A stretch of DNA of 64,000 nt from CBDFKK01 sp965248815 (lineage in GTDB: Bacteria; Pseudomonadota; Alphaproteobacteria; SMXP01), in the NCBI GenBank assembly GCA_965248815.1, contig CBDFKK010000008.1, forward strand, positions 868,001-932,000. The letters run 5' to 3'. Below are positions 51,834 to 60,552 of this stretch, in pieces. Every line of letters starts with the position of its first letter. The first letter of the stretch is position 1. Under the pieces are notes generated by a model, which saw only the letters and a list, made by a program, of their open reading frames with translations, was not told where the DNA came from and searched no databases. The translations under genes were made by a program, and so were the position numbers.

Positions 51834-52472
51834 ATGAATCAGCCTCAAGTCGTGCTTTCCGACTATCTCATATTCATTGAGTGCGTCCTCTTTGTCTGGC
51901 TCTTGGCTCGTTTGCCTGCAACGGTCTTCGGCACATGGTTTATAATGCTATTTGGCTTGCTTGCAGTGGCGTCGCTCGCTGGCGGTACGGTTCACGGCTT
52001 CGCGCCGCCCGAGTCAACGCCGCTCTTCGACGTCTTGTGGCTCGTCGTATTGCTTAGCATTGGTCTGGCCTCGGTCGCACTCTGGGCCATCGCAGCCCGA
52101 CTATTGTTTTCAGAACCGATGAAAGACAAAGTCATCATCGCGGCAAGCTGGGCGTTTATTGCCTATGTCGCCGTTGTCGTCACGATCAACAACACATTTC
52201 TCATGGCGATTCTATTCTCCACGCTGCCAGCACTTGTTCTATTTGTCGCCTTTTTCGTCATTCAATTCCGATCACCCGAAAGGGCATATGCGGGACGCGT
52301 GGGGGCATCAGCGCTGGGGTTAAACTTTTGGGGCAGCATCATTCAGCAGCTACAGATCGGCTATGGCCCGCTTCACCACAACACGGTCTATCACTTGATT
52401 GAGGCGGTTTCGTTTGGTGCCCTATTCATCTGCGCATGGCACCTCATTCAAACCGATGAGCGCACCTCATGA
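51834..52472 (+). CDS. Seven-helix membrane protein of unknown function
   Basis: 212 residues with about seven predicted membrane helices and few charged residues. The C-terminal part has a conserved-looking LHHNTVYHLIEAVSFGALFI, with paired histidines near the membrane, reminiscent of small heme- or lipid-related families, but I cannot place it. The start is ATG 51834, 25 bases after bioA. Its stop overlaps the next gene by four bases (ATGA), so the two are translated together. Confidence 0.7.
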   Translation: MNQPQVVLSDYLIFIECVLFVWLLARLPATVFGTWFIMLFGLLAVASLAGGTVHGFAPPESTPLFDVLWLVVLLSIGLASVALWAIAARLLFSEPMKDKVIIAASWAFIAYVAVVVTINNTFLMAILFSTLPALVLFVAFFVIQFRSPERAYAGRVGASALGLNFWGSIIQQLQIGYGPLHHNTVYHLIEAVSFGALFICAWHLIQTDERTS

Positions 52473-53116
52473 TGCTTTCACTTGATCTTTTTTGGTCGTT
52501 TCGCAGTCCCTATTCCTATTTGGTGACGCCGCGGATGGCAGCGCTCGCGCAAGACTATGACGTTGAAGTCAACGTGCGGCCCGTATTTCCCCTCGCCATT
52601 CGCACGCCCGGCTTTTTCAAGAGCGTCAATCCACTCTTTGTCAGTTACTTACTTCAAGATGTTCCGCGCGAAGCCGAGAGGCTGAACTTACCGTACGCAT
52701 TTCCCAATCCCGATCCGGTGGTCATGAACATGGCAACAGGCGAGGTACCAACTGAGCAGCCCCATATCCATCGCCTCACACGTCTGGGCATTGCAGCGGT
52801 TAAGGCGGGCCAAGGAATTGGCTTTATAAATGAAGTCAGCAGAATAATTTGGGGTGGCACCGACAAGTGGCACCTCGGCGATCATCTGGCGCATGCGACT
52901 GCACGCGCCGGGCTTGATTTAGATGATCTTGACAACGCGATTGCCAAAAAGGCGGACGACTACGATCAAATCATCACCGCCAATCAAGACGCCCAGCGCG
53001 ACGCGGGCCATTGGGGCGTGCCGTTGATGGTATTTCAAGGCGAGCCGTTTTTCGGCCAGGACCGGTTCGATGCGCTCAAATGGCAGCTTGAACAACAAGG
53101 GCTAGAACTGCGCTAA
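52469..53116 (+). CDS. DsbA-fold HCCA isomerase-like protein
   Basis: 215 residues. The DsbA/2-hydroxychromene-2-carboxylate isomerase family is shown by LDLFWSFRSPYSYLVTPRM at the start (SPYSY in place of a CxxC) and WGVPLMVFQGEPFFGQDRFD at the end. Members isomerise glutathione-bound aromatic intermediates or act as kappa-class glutathione transferases. The aromatic pathway genes are not nearby, so the true substrate is open. The start overlaps the membrane-protein stop. Cytoplasmic. Confidence 0.83.
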   Translation: MMLSLDLFWSFRSPYSYLVTPRMAALAQDYDVEVNVRPVFPLAIRTPGFFKSVNPLFVSYLLQDVPREAERLNLPYAFPNPDPVVMNMATGEVPTEQPHIHRLTRLGIAAVKAGQGIGFINEVSRIIWGGTDKWHLGDHLAHATARAGLDLDDLDNAIAKKADDYDQIITANQDAQRDAGHWGVPLMVFQGEPFFGQDRFDALKWQLEQQGLELR

Positions 53117-53122
53117 TAGAGG

Positions 53123-53515
53123 CTAGTCAATTCGAGAGGCTTGCTCGCGCGCGATCGCCGCGGCTTCCTCGCTATCCCAAGTTATGCCTCCGAGCCATCG
53201 ACCACACGATGGCACGACCTGCTGAACTGTGATCGTTTCAAAGACGCCCGCCTTGATATACGGATCTTTGCTCATCAGGTCGCGCGCATCGGCCTCTGTG
53301 TCCGCGGCGATCAGGAAAAAGCTGCCGGCAAATGGACCAGCTATGTCGCTACTGATCGGCCCTGCCACCAAATATTGTTCATTGTTGGTAGCCATGTGAT
53401 TGGCGTGAGGCATGAGATGCTCCAACCTAAGCGCTGGTGCATCGGGCCCATCGCTACAAATGACCAAAAACGTCCGTTGCTCCAGATTGGCAACCCTCTT
53501 TGCCTTATTCGTCAT
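53123..53515 (-). CDS. YciI-family protein
   Basis: 130 residues. The ferredoxin-like YciI fold is marked by the N-terminal RTFLVICSDGPDAPALR, an internal histidine in LMPHANHMATNNEQYL, GSFFLIAADTEADARDLMSKDPY and the C-terminal strand. Members are small, often enzymes of unproven reaction. Reading from 53515, its start overlaps the DUF2332 stop by 11 bases, giving one operon. No function can be stated. Confidence 0.85.
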   Translation of the reverse strand: MTNKAKRVANLEQRTFLVICSDGPDAPALRLEHLMPHANHMATNNEQYLVAGPISSDIAGPFAGSFFLIAADTEADARDLMSKDPYIKAGVFETITVQQVVPSCGRWLGGITWDSEEAAAIAREQASRID

Positions 53516-54578
53516 CTATAAGCTCCCTCACCCACTTGACGTTAATGCCGTGAGGATTGGGCCAAGCGAGTCGATAATGAAGATCGTCAGGCCACAGACT
53601 AAGGCGCAAATCCATTTTTACGTTGACGTCTGCTGTTTCCGGCTCCATGCGCAACCAGGCGAATGGAGCCGTTGACGTAGCCCTCGCCGCCGCTTGATTG
53701 ATCGCCGCGTTAACGGCTGCTTTCGAATCTGCCGACACGTATTGCCAAAAAACGGAATGAAACAGGACCGTAAGGTTTTGAGGAGCAGAGTCCGCGAGCA
53801 CTTTGGCGAGCCATTCTCCCGCATCAGCCTTGTCAATTTTCAATTGAGAGTCACGGACCAATTGAGCGGCAGTCTTGAAGCGTTCAATCCGTTCCGGCTG
53901 ATCCGGCCATATATAGGCGAGCGCACGCTTCATATGTGCGTCGTCGGTCACATCGACCGGATTGATGTCGCACCCCGTGCGAGTGGCAACCGTGACGCTT
54001 GCTTCGAGCGGCGGCAAATCCCCTTCCCACTCGGTCGCCAAACTGATGGGACTTTGTTCGTCTCCCCACTCTCGACCGCCAAAGGCATAGTGGTACTTGT
54101 CCCACAATAGGTTGAGCCCGGCACTCGCGCCCATCTCGAAAATGCGCAAGGGCAAGCCGTAGTGCTTGGCCGCCTCCAAAAAACCGCCGAGTAAACAGAT
54201 GGAGCGCCGGAGCTCGTTGGTCTGTACCGGCGAGTCAATGAATTTCCTTATGAAAGATCGATGATCACGAACGGTTTCAGCGGCCGCCTTCCAGAGAGCC
54301 TCGCCCTCCATCTCGGGTTTGGACTCCGGATATTCGAAGGCGAGCACGTCGGTGCGGCCGTCCAAAACAAGAAAATTCAGGGCGCCGGCAAACCTGAGCG
54401 CCAATGCTGCGGCATAGGGATTTTGCGTCCAGTCTTTGAGCAGTTCCGCGACGGGTCCGCCTGCTTCGATGTCGTTCGACGCTCTTGATAAGAGCGCGGC
54501 GGTAAACGGCGAGCCAAGGCGCGCGCACCAGCCGGCTTGTGCACGAAATGACTCGATGATGAGCGCCTCGTCCGCCAT
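53505..54578 (-). CDS. DUF2332 family protein
   Basis: 357 residues. Family marks: FRAQAGWCARLGSPFTAALL near the start, FMEMGASAGLN-like IFEMGASAGLNLLWDKYHY in the middle (a SAM-binding-like EMGASAG motif), and LTVLFHSVFWQYVSADSKAAV late. DUF2332 is widespread and unassigned; the ExGAsAGLN block suggests a Rossmann-like fold. It reads from ATG 54578 and is divergent from glpD; YciI overlaps its end. Confidence 0.88.
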   Translation of the reverse strand: MADEALIIESFRAQAGWCARLGSPFTAALLSRASNDIEAGGPVAELLKDWTQNPYAAALALRFAGALNFLVLDGRTDVLAFEYPESKPEMEGEALWKAAAETVRDHRSFIRKFIDSPVQTNELRRSICLLGGFLEAAKHYGLPLRIFEMGASAGLNLLWDKYHYAFGGREWGDEQSPISLATEWEGDLPPLEASVTVATRTGCDINPVDVTDDAHMKRALAYIWPDQPERIERFKTAAQLVRDSQLKIDKADAGEWLAKVLADSAPQNLTVLFHSVFWQYVSADSKAAVNAAINQAAARATSTAPFAWLRMEPETADVNVKMDLRLSLWPDDLHYRLAWPNPHGINVKWVRELIDDE

Positions 54579-54650
54579 TCAACCTCATGTCCCGTTGATC
54601 TCGTCCTTACTATAGACTGCATCCCCAAGTGATTCACGGGGCCAGATGCG

Positions 54651-56312
54651 GTGCTGCGCAATTTCAATTCTCTGGGCAAAGAAACCTTTGACCTGCTCAT
54701 CATTGGTGGCGGTATCACCGGTGCGTGCATCGCATGGGATGCGAGCTTGCGGGGCCTGCGCGTTGCATTAGTCGAAGCAAAAGACTTTTCTCATGCGACC
54801 AGTTCGGCCACATCAAAAATGGTGCACGGCGGTCTGCGGTATCTCAAAAACTTTGAATTGTCGCTCGTGCGTGAATCGCTGCGGGAACGCCGCATTTGGG
54901 AATCGAACGCGCCGCATTTGGTCGACCCTTTGCCATTTTTGGCGCCCACCTATGGATACGGCATGCAAAGCCGCTTTGTCATGGGGCTCGGGCTGACGTT
55001 TTATGACCTCTTGTCCTATGACCGGAACCGGCTTGACGATAGCGACAAGCATTTGCCGAGCCACCGCTATTTTCCCCGCGCCCAAGCCCTTGCCATGGCG
55101 CCGCCGCTCGAGCCCGAAGGTCTGACCGGTGCCATGCTCTATTATGACTGCCAAATGTATGCGCCTGAGCGCATCGGCCTTGAATGTGTTTTGGGCGCGC
55201 GGGATCACGGCGCCGTCATAGTCAATTATGCAAAGGCTGTGGAGCTGACTAAAGCCGATGGCGCGATTACCGGCGCCGTTGTGGAAGACGGGCTGACGGG
55301 CAACAAGTTGGAGGTCCGGGCGAGCCTTACGATCAACGCCAGCGGTCCGTGGGCGGACGATCTCGCAGCTCTTGCTGGAGAAAGCCAACCTTCCGTGCGT
55401 CTGATCCGCTCCAAGGGCATCCATCTTATTACACGCAAACTGCTTCACTACTATGCGCTTGCCGTTTTCGCCGAGCACGAACACTTTTTGGTTTTGCCCT
55501 GGCGGGGTCATACGATATTGGGGACCACTGACACGCCCTTTGACGGCGATCCGGCAGATGTCCGCGTTACGGAGGCCGACATCACAGGCCTGTTGGCAAC
55601 CGTCAATCGCGGGTTGCCAGGCGCACATTTGAAACGGAGTGACGTACTCAAAGCCTATGTCGGCCTTAGACCCCTTGTAGACGAGCGGGCGCCGGGGACA
55701 TCAGAGGGCGATGCGTCATACGATGCGAGCCGCAAAGCGGAACTTGTCGACCATACAGCCATCAATGGCCCAAATGGATTTATATCTGCCGTCGGCGGCA
55801 AATGGACCACGTCGCGTCACATGGCCGAACGCGTTGTCGACCTAGCCGTCAGGAAACTTGGCCGCAGTGCAATCTCATGCACGACAGAAACTGAACCACT
55901 GCGCGGTGGCAACGTCGGCAGGTTTCGCGACTTCACCGACAAGTCCGTTAAGCGGTATCCGGATTTGCCCGTCCAGGTCATTCGGCATTTGACTCGGACC
56001 TACGGCGCCAAGCTTAATCACCTGATGGAGGAAGCCGGCAACGCGACGCAAAGCCTGTCGCCACATGCGCACGATATCGGCGGGCAAGTTATTCATGCCG
56101 TACGCCACGAGTTGGCGCAATCATTGGCGGATGTCATCTTCCGGCGCACCGGCCTTGGAACAATGTGCCATCCGGGCGCGGAGGCTTTGGCCCGGGCCGC
56201 CAAGCTCATGGGCGAAGAGCTAGGCTGGAACGAGGCAGAACAATCTCGCCAAATTGAAGACGTCGAAACTGAACTGGCGCGCTCACATGCTGTCGAGCCC
56301 CAACTTACTTGA
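54651..56312 (+). CDS. glpD: Glycerol-3-phosphate dehydrogenase (FAD)
   Basis: 553 residues from GTG 54651. It oxidises glycerol-3-phosphate to dihydroxyacetone phosphate at the membrane, passing electrons to quinone. Marks: FAD-binding DLLIIGGGITGACIAWDAS, then SSATSKMVHGGLRYL, the substrate region LRSKGIHLITRK-like stretch (VRLIRSKGIHLI), ILGTTDTPFDGDP and the C-terminal DAO_C domain (VIHAVRHELAQSLADVI). The extra length over E. coli GlpD is C-terminal. glpK, glpF and glpR are not in the window. Upstream is ACTATAG, resembling the sequence in the bioF/bioA promoter gap. Confidence 0.94.
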   Translation: MLRNFNSLGKETFDLLIIGGGITGACIAWDASLRGLRVALVEAKDFSHATSSATSKMVHGGLRYLKNFELSLVRESLRERRIWESNAPHLVDPLPFLAPTYGYGMQSRFVMGLGLTFYDLLSYDRNRLDDSDKHLPSHRYFPRAQALAMAPPLEPEGLTGAMLYYDCQMYAPERIGLECVLGARDHGAVIVNYAKAVELTKADGAITGAVVEDGLTGNKLEVRASLTINASGPWADDLAALAGESQPSVRLIRSKGIHLITRKLLHYYALAVFAEHEHFLVLPWRGHTILGTTDTPFDGDPADVRVTEADITGLLATVNRGLPGAHLKRSDVLKAYVGLRPLVDERAPGTSEGDASYDASRKAELVDHTAINGPNGFISAVGGKWTTSRHMAERVVDLAVRKLGRSAISCTTETEPLRGGNVGRFRDFTDKSVKRYPDLPVQVIRHLTRTYGAKLNHLMEEAGNATQSLSPHAHDIGGQVIHAVRHELAQSLADVIFRRTGLGTMCHPGAEALARAAKLMGEELGWNEAEQSRQIEDVETELARSHAVEPQLT

Positions 56313-56895
56313 ACTTAGGCTTGGTGCCGGGTGCATAGCCGCCATCGGCCAGAAATTTCTCCTCTTCCGGAGTGCAAAGGCGTCCTAACAGGCGGTTGCG
56401 ATGAGGAAAACGACCGAAGCGCTCAATCACTTCACAATGTTTGCGCGCATGATTTGCCGTACCCGACTCTTCAAGCCGTGTCTCGGTGAGTTCGACACAG
56501 CGCTTTTGGTCAGCAACCGACTCGCTATGCATGTACGGCATGTAGAAAAATGAGCGTGCAGGCTCCGGCATTTGTAAATCAAACCCCTTGTCGATCGCAT
56601 GCTCGGCGGCGCCGAGCGCCAAATGATCCCACGCAAAAGACGCCGGCTGATCGCGATACATATTGCGCGGAAATTGATCGAGCAAAATAATGAGCGCCAA
56701 GGCGCTGAATGCCCGCTTCTCCCAGGATGAACCGCCGTCGCGCTCTATCTCATCAGCCTTTTGCTTTGCAAGTTCTTCGAATTCTGCACGCACCTTTTCA
56801 TCAAAAGCCGGATCCAGCTTGAACCATGCCTTTTGGCCCGCGTCGTCAAACCAAAAGTCGAGCACGGCTTGCGCCTTTTCGAGGTCTTGGGTCAC
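56305..56895 (-). CDS. DUF924 family protein
   Basis: 196 residues from GTG 56895, where AGAGGAA stands six bases upstream; the frame continues to ATG 56934. DUF924 marks: AVLDFWFDDAGQKAWFKLDPAFD, LALIILLDQFPRNMYRDQPASFAWD and FFYMPYMHSESVADQKRCVEL, then FGRFPHRNRLLGR. The all-helical fold is TPR-like, function unknown in the family. It converges with glpD by eight bases. Confidence 0.92.
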   Translation of the reverse strand: MTQDLEKAQAVLDFWFDDAGQKAWFKLDPAFDEKVRAEFEELAKQKADEIERDGGSSWEKRAFSALALIILLDQFPRNMYRDQPASFAWDHLALGAAEHAIDKGFDLQMPEPARSFFYMPYMHSESVADQKRCVELTETRLEESGTANHARKHCEVIERFGRFPHRNRLLGRLCTPEEEKFLADGGYAPGTKPKFK

Positions 56896-56972
56896 TGAAT
56901 GTTCCTCTTGTCGGGCGGACAATTTTGCTACCATTCACTCTAACCTTCCGAGCGCGATTTTACACTAATGTC

Positions 56973-56995
56973 ACCCGCGGGCTTGACCCGCGGGT
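56973..56995. repeat. REP-like hairpin left of the GIY-YIG gene
   Basis: ACCCGCGGG-CTTGA-CCCGCGGGT, a 9-base-pair stem with the same CTTGA loop as the hairpin at 39501-39523. It lies 22 bases before the GIY-YIG start codon. Confidence 0.9.
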
Positions 56996-57017
56996 CCATG
57001 TAGCATCGAATTCGCAA

Positions 57018-57305
57018 ATGCCCTACTACACTTACATCTTAGCGAGTAAGAAATATCGAACGCTTTATGTTGATGTTACAAATGATATTGCTCGGCGGGC
57101 TTACGAACATCGGCATTCTCTGTTGGAGGGGTTTACGAAGAAGTATCGCGTGAAGCACCTTGTTTATTTCGAAGAACACAAGGAAATACGAAGCGCTATT
57201 CAGCGTGAGAAGAATATCAAGCACTGGAGTCGAGCTTGGAAGGTAAAACTCATGGAAAGCATGAATACTGAATGGCGTGACTTGTACCTAGACTTAAACC
57301 GATAA
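57018..57305 (+). CDS. Small GIY-YIG nuclease-domain protein
   Basis: 95 residues from ATG 57018 (MPYYTYILASKKYRTLYV). The GIY-YIG fold is shown by YTYILASK, LYVDVTNDIARRAYEHR (the catalytic arginine in IARRAYEH) and the final IQREKNIKHWSRAWK containing the metal glutamate. The usual Gly after LYV is Asp19. It belongs to the stand-alone alphaproteobacterial group related to UPF0213/YhbQ. Such genes are often found flanked by palindromic repeats, as here: one hairpin ends 22 bases before and another begins 8 bases after. Confidence 0.88.
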   Translation: MPYYTYILASKKYRTLYVDVTNDIARRAYEHRHSLLEGFTKKYRVKHLVYFEEHKEIRSAIQREKNIKHWSRAWKVKLMESMNTEWRDLYLDLNR

Positions 57306-57313
57306 ACCAGTGG

Positions 57314-57360
57314 ATCACCGGATCAACGCGCGCGTGTTTCGCTCGCGCCTGTCCGGTGAT
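57314..57360. repeat. REP-like hairpin right of the GIY-YIG gene
   Basis: ATCACCGGA (57314-57322) pairs with TCCGGTGAT (57352-57360); the interior holds a second GC stem (CGCGCGCG with CGCTCGCGC) and loop TGTTT. It mirrors, with a different stem, the hairpin on the other side of the gene. Confidence 0.85.
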
Positions 57361-57429
57361 GACGCAATGAGATGAACTAGACGTTTATTGATATAGATCG
57401 TATTGAACTTAACTTTTGACGGAATGACC

Positions 57430-57999
57430 ATGCCGCGCCTGCCCCTTCCTGACTTGAACGACCTGCCGCCGGAGAACCGAGAATTACTCGGCTACCTCCC
57501 TGACCTCAACGTATTCAAAGCAATGGCGGCAAGTGGCGCAGTATTCCCCGCTTTCATGTCTATGGCCAACGCTTTTCTCAATGACGGCACGCTCGATGCT
57601 CAATTGAGGGAATTGGTGATCCTTCGTGTCGGCAATTTATCGGGCAGCAGGTACGAAGTGCATCATCATGAACGCGTGGCGAAAAATGAAGGTATCGACG
57701 CGGCGCGTATCGAAGCCACGAAGAGCAGCGCAGAAGCCGAAGTATTCAGCGACCAAGAAAGAGCCGTGCTGCGCTTTACTGACGACGTCGTTCATAACGT
57801 CAAGGCAAGTGACGCCATCTACCAAGCTGTGCAAAAGTATTTTTCAGATCAGCAACTGCTCGAACTCACGACGTTGATCGGGTTTTACATGCTGGTCTGC
57901 CGCATGTTGGAGACATTCGAAGTCGCACTTGAAGAGGGCCCACCCCCCGAAGGCGATCTCGGCATGATCAAACGCAGTGCGCATAGCCTGCGCGACTAA
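57430..57999 (+). CDS. Carboxymuconolactone decarboxylase-like (AhpD-fold) protein
   Basis: 189 residues from ATG 57430 (MPRLPLPDLNDLPPENREL), with GGA six bases before; an ATG at 57424 is in frame. The AhpD-like helical fold is shown by LDAQLRELVILRVGNLSGSRYEVHHHERVAKNEG. The redox CxxC of AhpD is replaced by SGSRYEVHHH, which keeps the histidines. Members decarboxylate or act on peroxides; this subgroup lacking CxxC is undetermined. It overlaps nothing and is 22 bases upstream of the GST gene. Confidence 0.82.
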   Translation: MPRLPLPDLNDLPPENRELLGYLPDLNVFKAMAASGAVFPAFMSMANAFLNDGTLDAQLRELVILRVGNLSGSRYEVHHHERVAKNEGIDAARIEATKSSAEAEVFSDQERAVLRFTDDVVHNVKASDAIYQAVQKYFSDQQLLELTTLIGFYMLVCRMLETFEVALEEGPPPEGDLGMIKRSAHSLRD

Positions 58000-58021
58000 A
58001 GGCACAAACGGAAATGAGGCT

Positions 58022-58954
58022 ATGGTCACTTCAAACGACATAATCTTGCACCACTACGAAAGTTCACTCCTTGCCGAAAAAGTGCGCGTTGCGTTGGGCA
58101 TCAAAGGGCTGGCGTGGCGATCGGTTGAGGTTCCCAAAACGATCCCCAAACCGGCGCTCACGGCATTGACGGGAGGTTATCTGCGCATTCCTGTCATGCA
58201 AATCGGTGCCGACATTTATTGCGACTCCCAATTGATTGTTCGCGAGATCGACAATCGTTTTCCCCAGCCCACACTGTTTTCCGGCGGTCGGCGCGGCATG
58301 CCGTTTGCACTTGGCGTGTGGGCAGACCGAGCTTTTTTACCGGCGTCGATCGGGCTTATCAGTGCCAATTTCGGTGAAACGTATACGGAAGAGGAAAAAA
58401 AACGCCGTGCACGAGTGTCAGGCCGGCCGTTTGATCTCAAGACAATCAAGCAGCGCCAGTCCACCAATAAGGATCAGTGGCGCGCCTACGCAGCTTGGCT
58501 CGAAGATCATTTGAGCGACGGCAAGCCCTGGATCATGGGGGCAACGCCTGGACTCGCCGATATAAACGGCTACTCGAATGTTTGGTATTTGACGCGCACG
58601 TTTCCTGCCGGCGCCGATCTTTATCTCGAAGAGTTTTCCTTTGTGCGTGCCTGGCAAGAGCGCATGGCGGGAAAGGGACACGGGGTGCGCACCGACATAG
58701 ATGCGGCGGATGCCCTTGAAATCGCAAAGCAAGCGACGCCGACGACGGCCGTGGAACTGGATCCCCATGACCCCAATGGCCGCGCGCCCGGCGACCGGGT
58801 CTCGGTCAAGCCCGACGATCACGGCAAAGATCCGGTTGAAGGAGAGATCGTGTCTTCGTCATCAAACCATATTGCACTGAGGCGTGAAGACCCGGATCTC
58901 GGTGAGCTCGTCGTTCATTTTCCGCGGGCGGGCTATGTGGTGGCTCCCGCCTAG
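58022..58954 (+). CDS. Glutathione S-transferase-like protein with extra C-terminal domain
   Basis: 310 residues from ATG 58022 (MVTSNDIILHHYESSLLAEK). The N-terminal GST domain shows HHYESSLLAEKVRVALG and the cis-Pro region GYLRIPVMQIGADIYCDSQLIVREI, and a helical domain follows to about residue 235. A further 70 residues (ELDPHDPNGRAPGDRVSVKP through VVHFPRAGYVVAPA) look like an added beta domain that common GSTs lack. Glutathione-linked chemistry is likely; the added domain's use is unknown. It follows the carboxymuconolactone decarboxylase-like gene by 22 bases and they probably share a transcript. Confidence 0.83.
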   Translation: MVTSNDIILHHYESSLLAEKVRVALGIKGLAWRSVEVPKTIPKPALTALTGGYLRIPVMQIGADIYCDSQLIVREIDNRFPQPTLFSGGRRGMPFALGVWADRAFLPASIGLISANFGETYTEEEKKRRARVSGRPFDLKTIKQRQSTNKDQWRAYAAWLEDHLSDGKPWIMGATPGLADINGYSNVWYLTRTFPAGADLYLEEFSFVRAWQERMAGKGHGVRTDIDAADALEIAKQATPTTAVELDPHDPNGRAPGDRVSVKPDDHGKDPVEGEIVSSSSNHIALRREDPDLGELVVHFPRAGYVVAPA

Positions 58955-59343
58955 AGCGACATCCACTGACGCGGCATCGCTCTAGGTCATGGACTCATAA
59001 TTTCGTGGCGCAAATCCGGCGTCCACTTTTTCATCCTTTTCGACCGTAATATCCCCGAGCTCGGACGTCTGGGAGTGCGCAAGCATTCGGCTCAGTTTGA
59101 CCCAAATGTATGGACCGGCTGCGTTTCGCAAGAGAGATTTTGCAGGATATCGGAAGTCGCTGATATGTATCCGGCCTGTTTGATCGGCTCGCGGGCCGTG
59201 GCCTTGATGGGAGTACGCACGCGCCTTTGGTCTCATTAGCGGACAGGTTGGCAAGCAACCATTTGGGTCATCAGACTTTTGGGGCGTGTCTTGATCCGTT
59301 CCATGCGCTTTCTCAATCGCGAACTTTGTCGAGGCTTACAGGC
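58955..59343. other. Non-coding gap before the IS110 remnant
   Basis: 389 bases with no supported gene. A leftward frame of 90 codons (58982-59254) has no homology or ribosome site I trust and may be a decayed fragment. CATTAGCGGACA (59234-59245) recurs nearly exactly at 60234-60245 on the other side of the IS110 gene. Confidence 0.4.
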
Positions 59344-60160
59344 TCAGATGGCCGCAGGCTCTCTGTGTGTATCAAACTTCTTTTTGTTTCGCAGAACGCT
59401 CCATGCAATCCGGGCAAGCTTGTTGGCCAGTGCAGTGGCGAGCTTGTTTCGGTGAAGCCGTGTTGCCGCTTGCTTGAGCCACGGCCCAAAACTGAACTTC
59501 TCCCAATTATGCGGACGCATCAAAATGACGTGTGCCGCCTGAATGAACAGGGTTCGAAGATACTTGCTGCCCCGCTTTGAGATGCGCCCCAGGATCGGGC
59601 GCCCGCCTGTACTGTATTGATGCGGAACCAGGCCCAGCCAGACTCCGAAGTCACGGCCGCGGCTGAAGGCTTCTCCTGTTCCAATGGCGGCCACCATGGC
59701 GGTTGATATGATAGGACCGATGCCGGGAACGCTCATCAGCCGCTGACAGTTTGCTTCACTCCTGCTGATCTCCTCAATCTCGCGCGTGATCGTCTCGATC
59801 CGCTCGTCGAGCCAGAGCCAGTCTTCATAAAGCCCGACGATCAGTTCATTCATTCGGGGTGAGATCTCTTCCTCGCGGTTCTCCAAGATCGCAAACAGAG
59901 ATTTACGCAACGCATGCGCACCCGTTCGAACGGCGATCCCCTGTTCGATCAGAAAGGCGCGGATCTGGTTGATGGTCGCGGTGCGCCGCGATACCAGGCG
60001 GAAGCTTCTTGAACTCGTTCTCAAGTGCAAGGCGCTTGAACTTCCGCCGCAGTACCATCTTCCCGTCCATATCGAACGCGACAATATGGAAAACATCCTT
60101 GCCGATATCGATGCCGATTGATGTAACTGCGGAATGGGATTCACACTGGTTCTTCGTCAT
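59344..60160 (-). pseudogene. IS110-family transposase remnant (internal deletion, frameshift)
   Basis: The N-terminus reads in one frame from 60160 (SIGIDIGKDVFHIVAFDMDG, the first catalytic Asp of the RuvC-like domain) to about LENEFKKLP. The rest continues in another frame from about VSRRTATINQIRAFL to the stop at 59344 and contains the C-terminal transposase_20 region (SVPGIGPIISTAMVAA, LGLVPHQYSTGGRP). Between the two, near 60000, about 75 codons seem to be missing, including the region that should hold the further catalytic acidic residues. It cannot make an active transposase. CATTAGC[G/A]GACA stands on both sides, exactly 1000 bases apart. Confidence 0.87.
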
Positions 60161-60267
60161 TGCTGCTTCTCCTTCTAATCGCTGGTCATTAGTCTTTCCA
60201 GACTAACCAGCTAGGGAAGCAGCCGGTCCATCCCATTAGCAGACATAACTTAAGAGATATTCTCCTC

Positions 60268-60522
60268 TTAGAATTTGACTTCCGGTGGCAAGCTCCAAAG
60301 CGACCAAATCTCGTAGGGAACCACTTCGGACGTAAAAGGATCCGAATACATGCGGTCTTCGAACCAATTGAGACGCATAGCATCTTGAGCCGCAATATCC
60401 TCGTCCGTAAAAGGATCGTGGGCACGTTTTTCCGCAAGCGTCAAATATGAATCAAGGAGTGTTTCATAGGCTTCTGTGACGAAATTGAAATTCTCTTCTG
60501 TCACCGTAAGCATTGGCTGCAC
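60268..60522 (-). CDS. 84-residue protein of unknown function, downstream of the HemF-like gene
   Basis: 84 residues from a GTG at 60522 that has AGGAGG ten bases before it; an in-frame ATG lies at 60513 with worse spacing. It is acidic overall, with a helical first half (NFNFVTEAYETLLDSYLTLAE) and an aromatic, Pro-rich end (EVVPYEIWSLWSLPPEVKF). No motif, signal or membrane helix. It is 30 bases after the stop of the HemF-like gene on the same strand, so the two probably form one transcript. Confidence 0.65.
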   Translation of the reverse strand: MQPMLTVTEENFNFVTEAYETLLDSYLTLAEKRAHDPFTDEDIAAQDAMRLNWFEDRMYSDPFTSEVVPYEIWSLWSLPPEVKF

Positions 60523-60552
60523 ATAGAAACTGCCTCCTATGCAAGCAACCTT

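Noticed and set aside
58982..59254. 90-codon leftward frame beside the IS110 remnant
   Set aside because: No motif, no ribosome site and no recognised homology; treated as a possible decayed fragment only.
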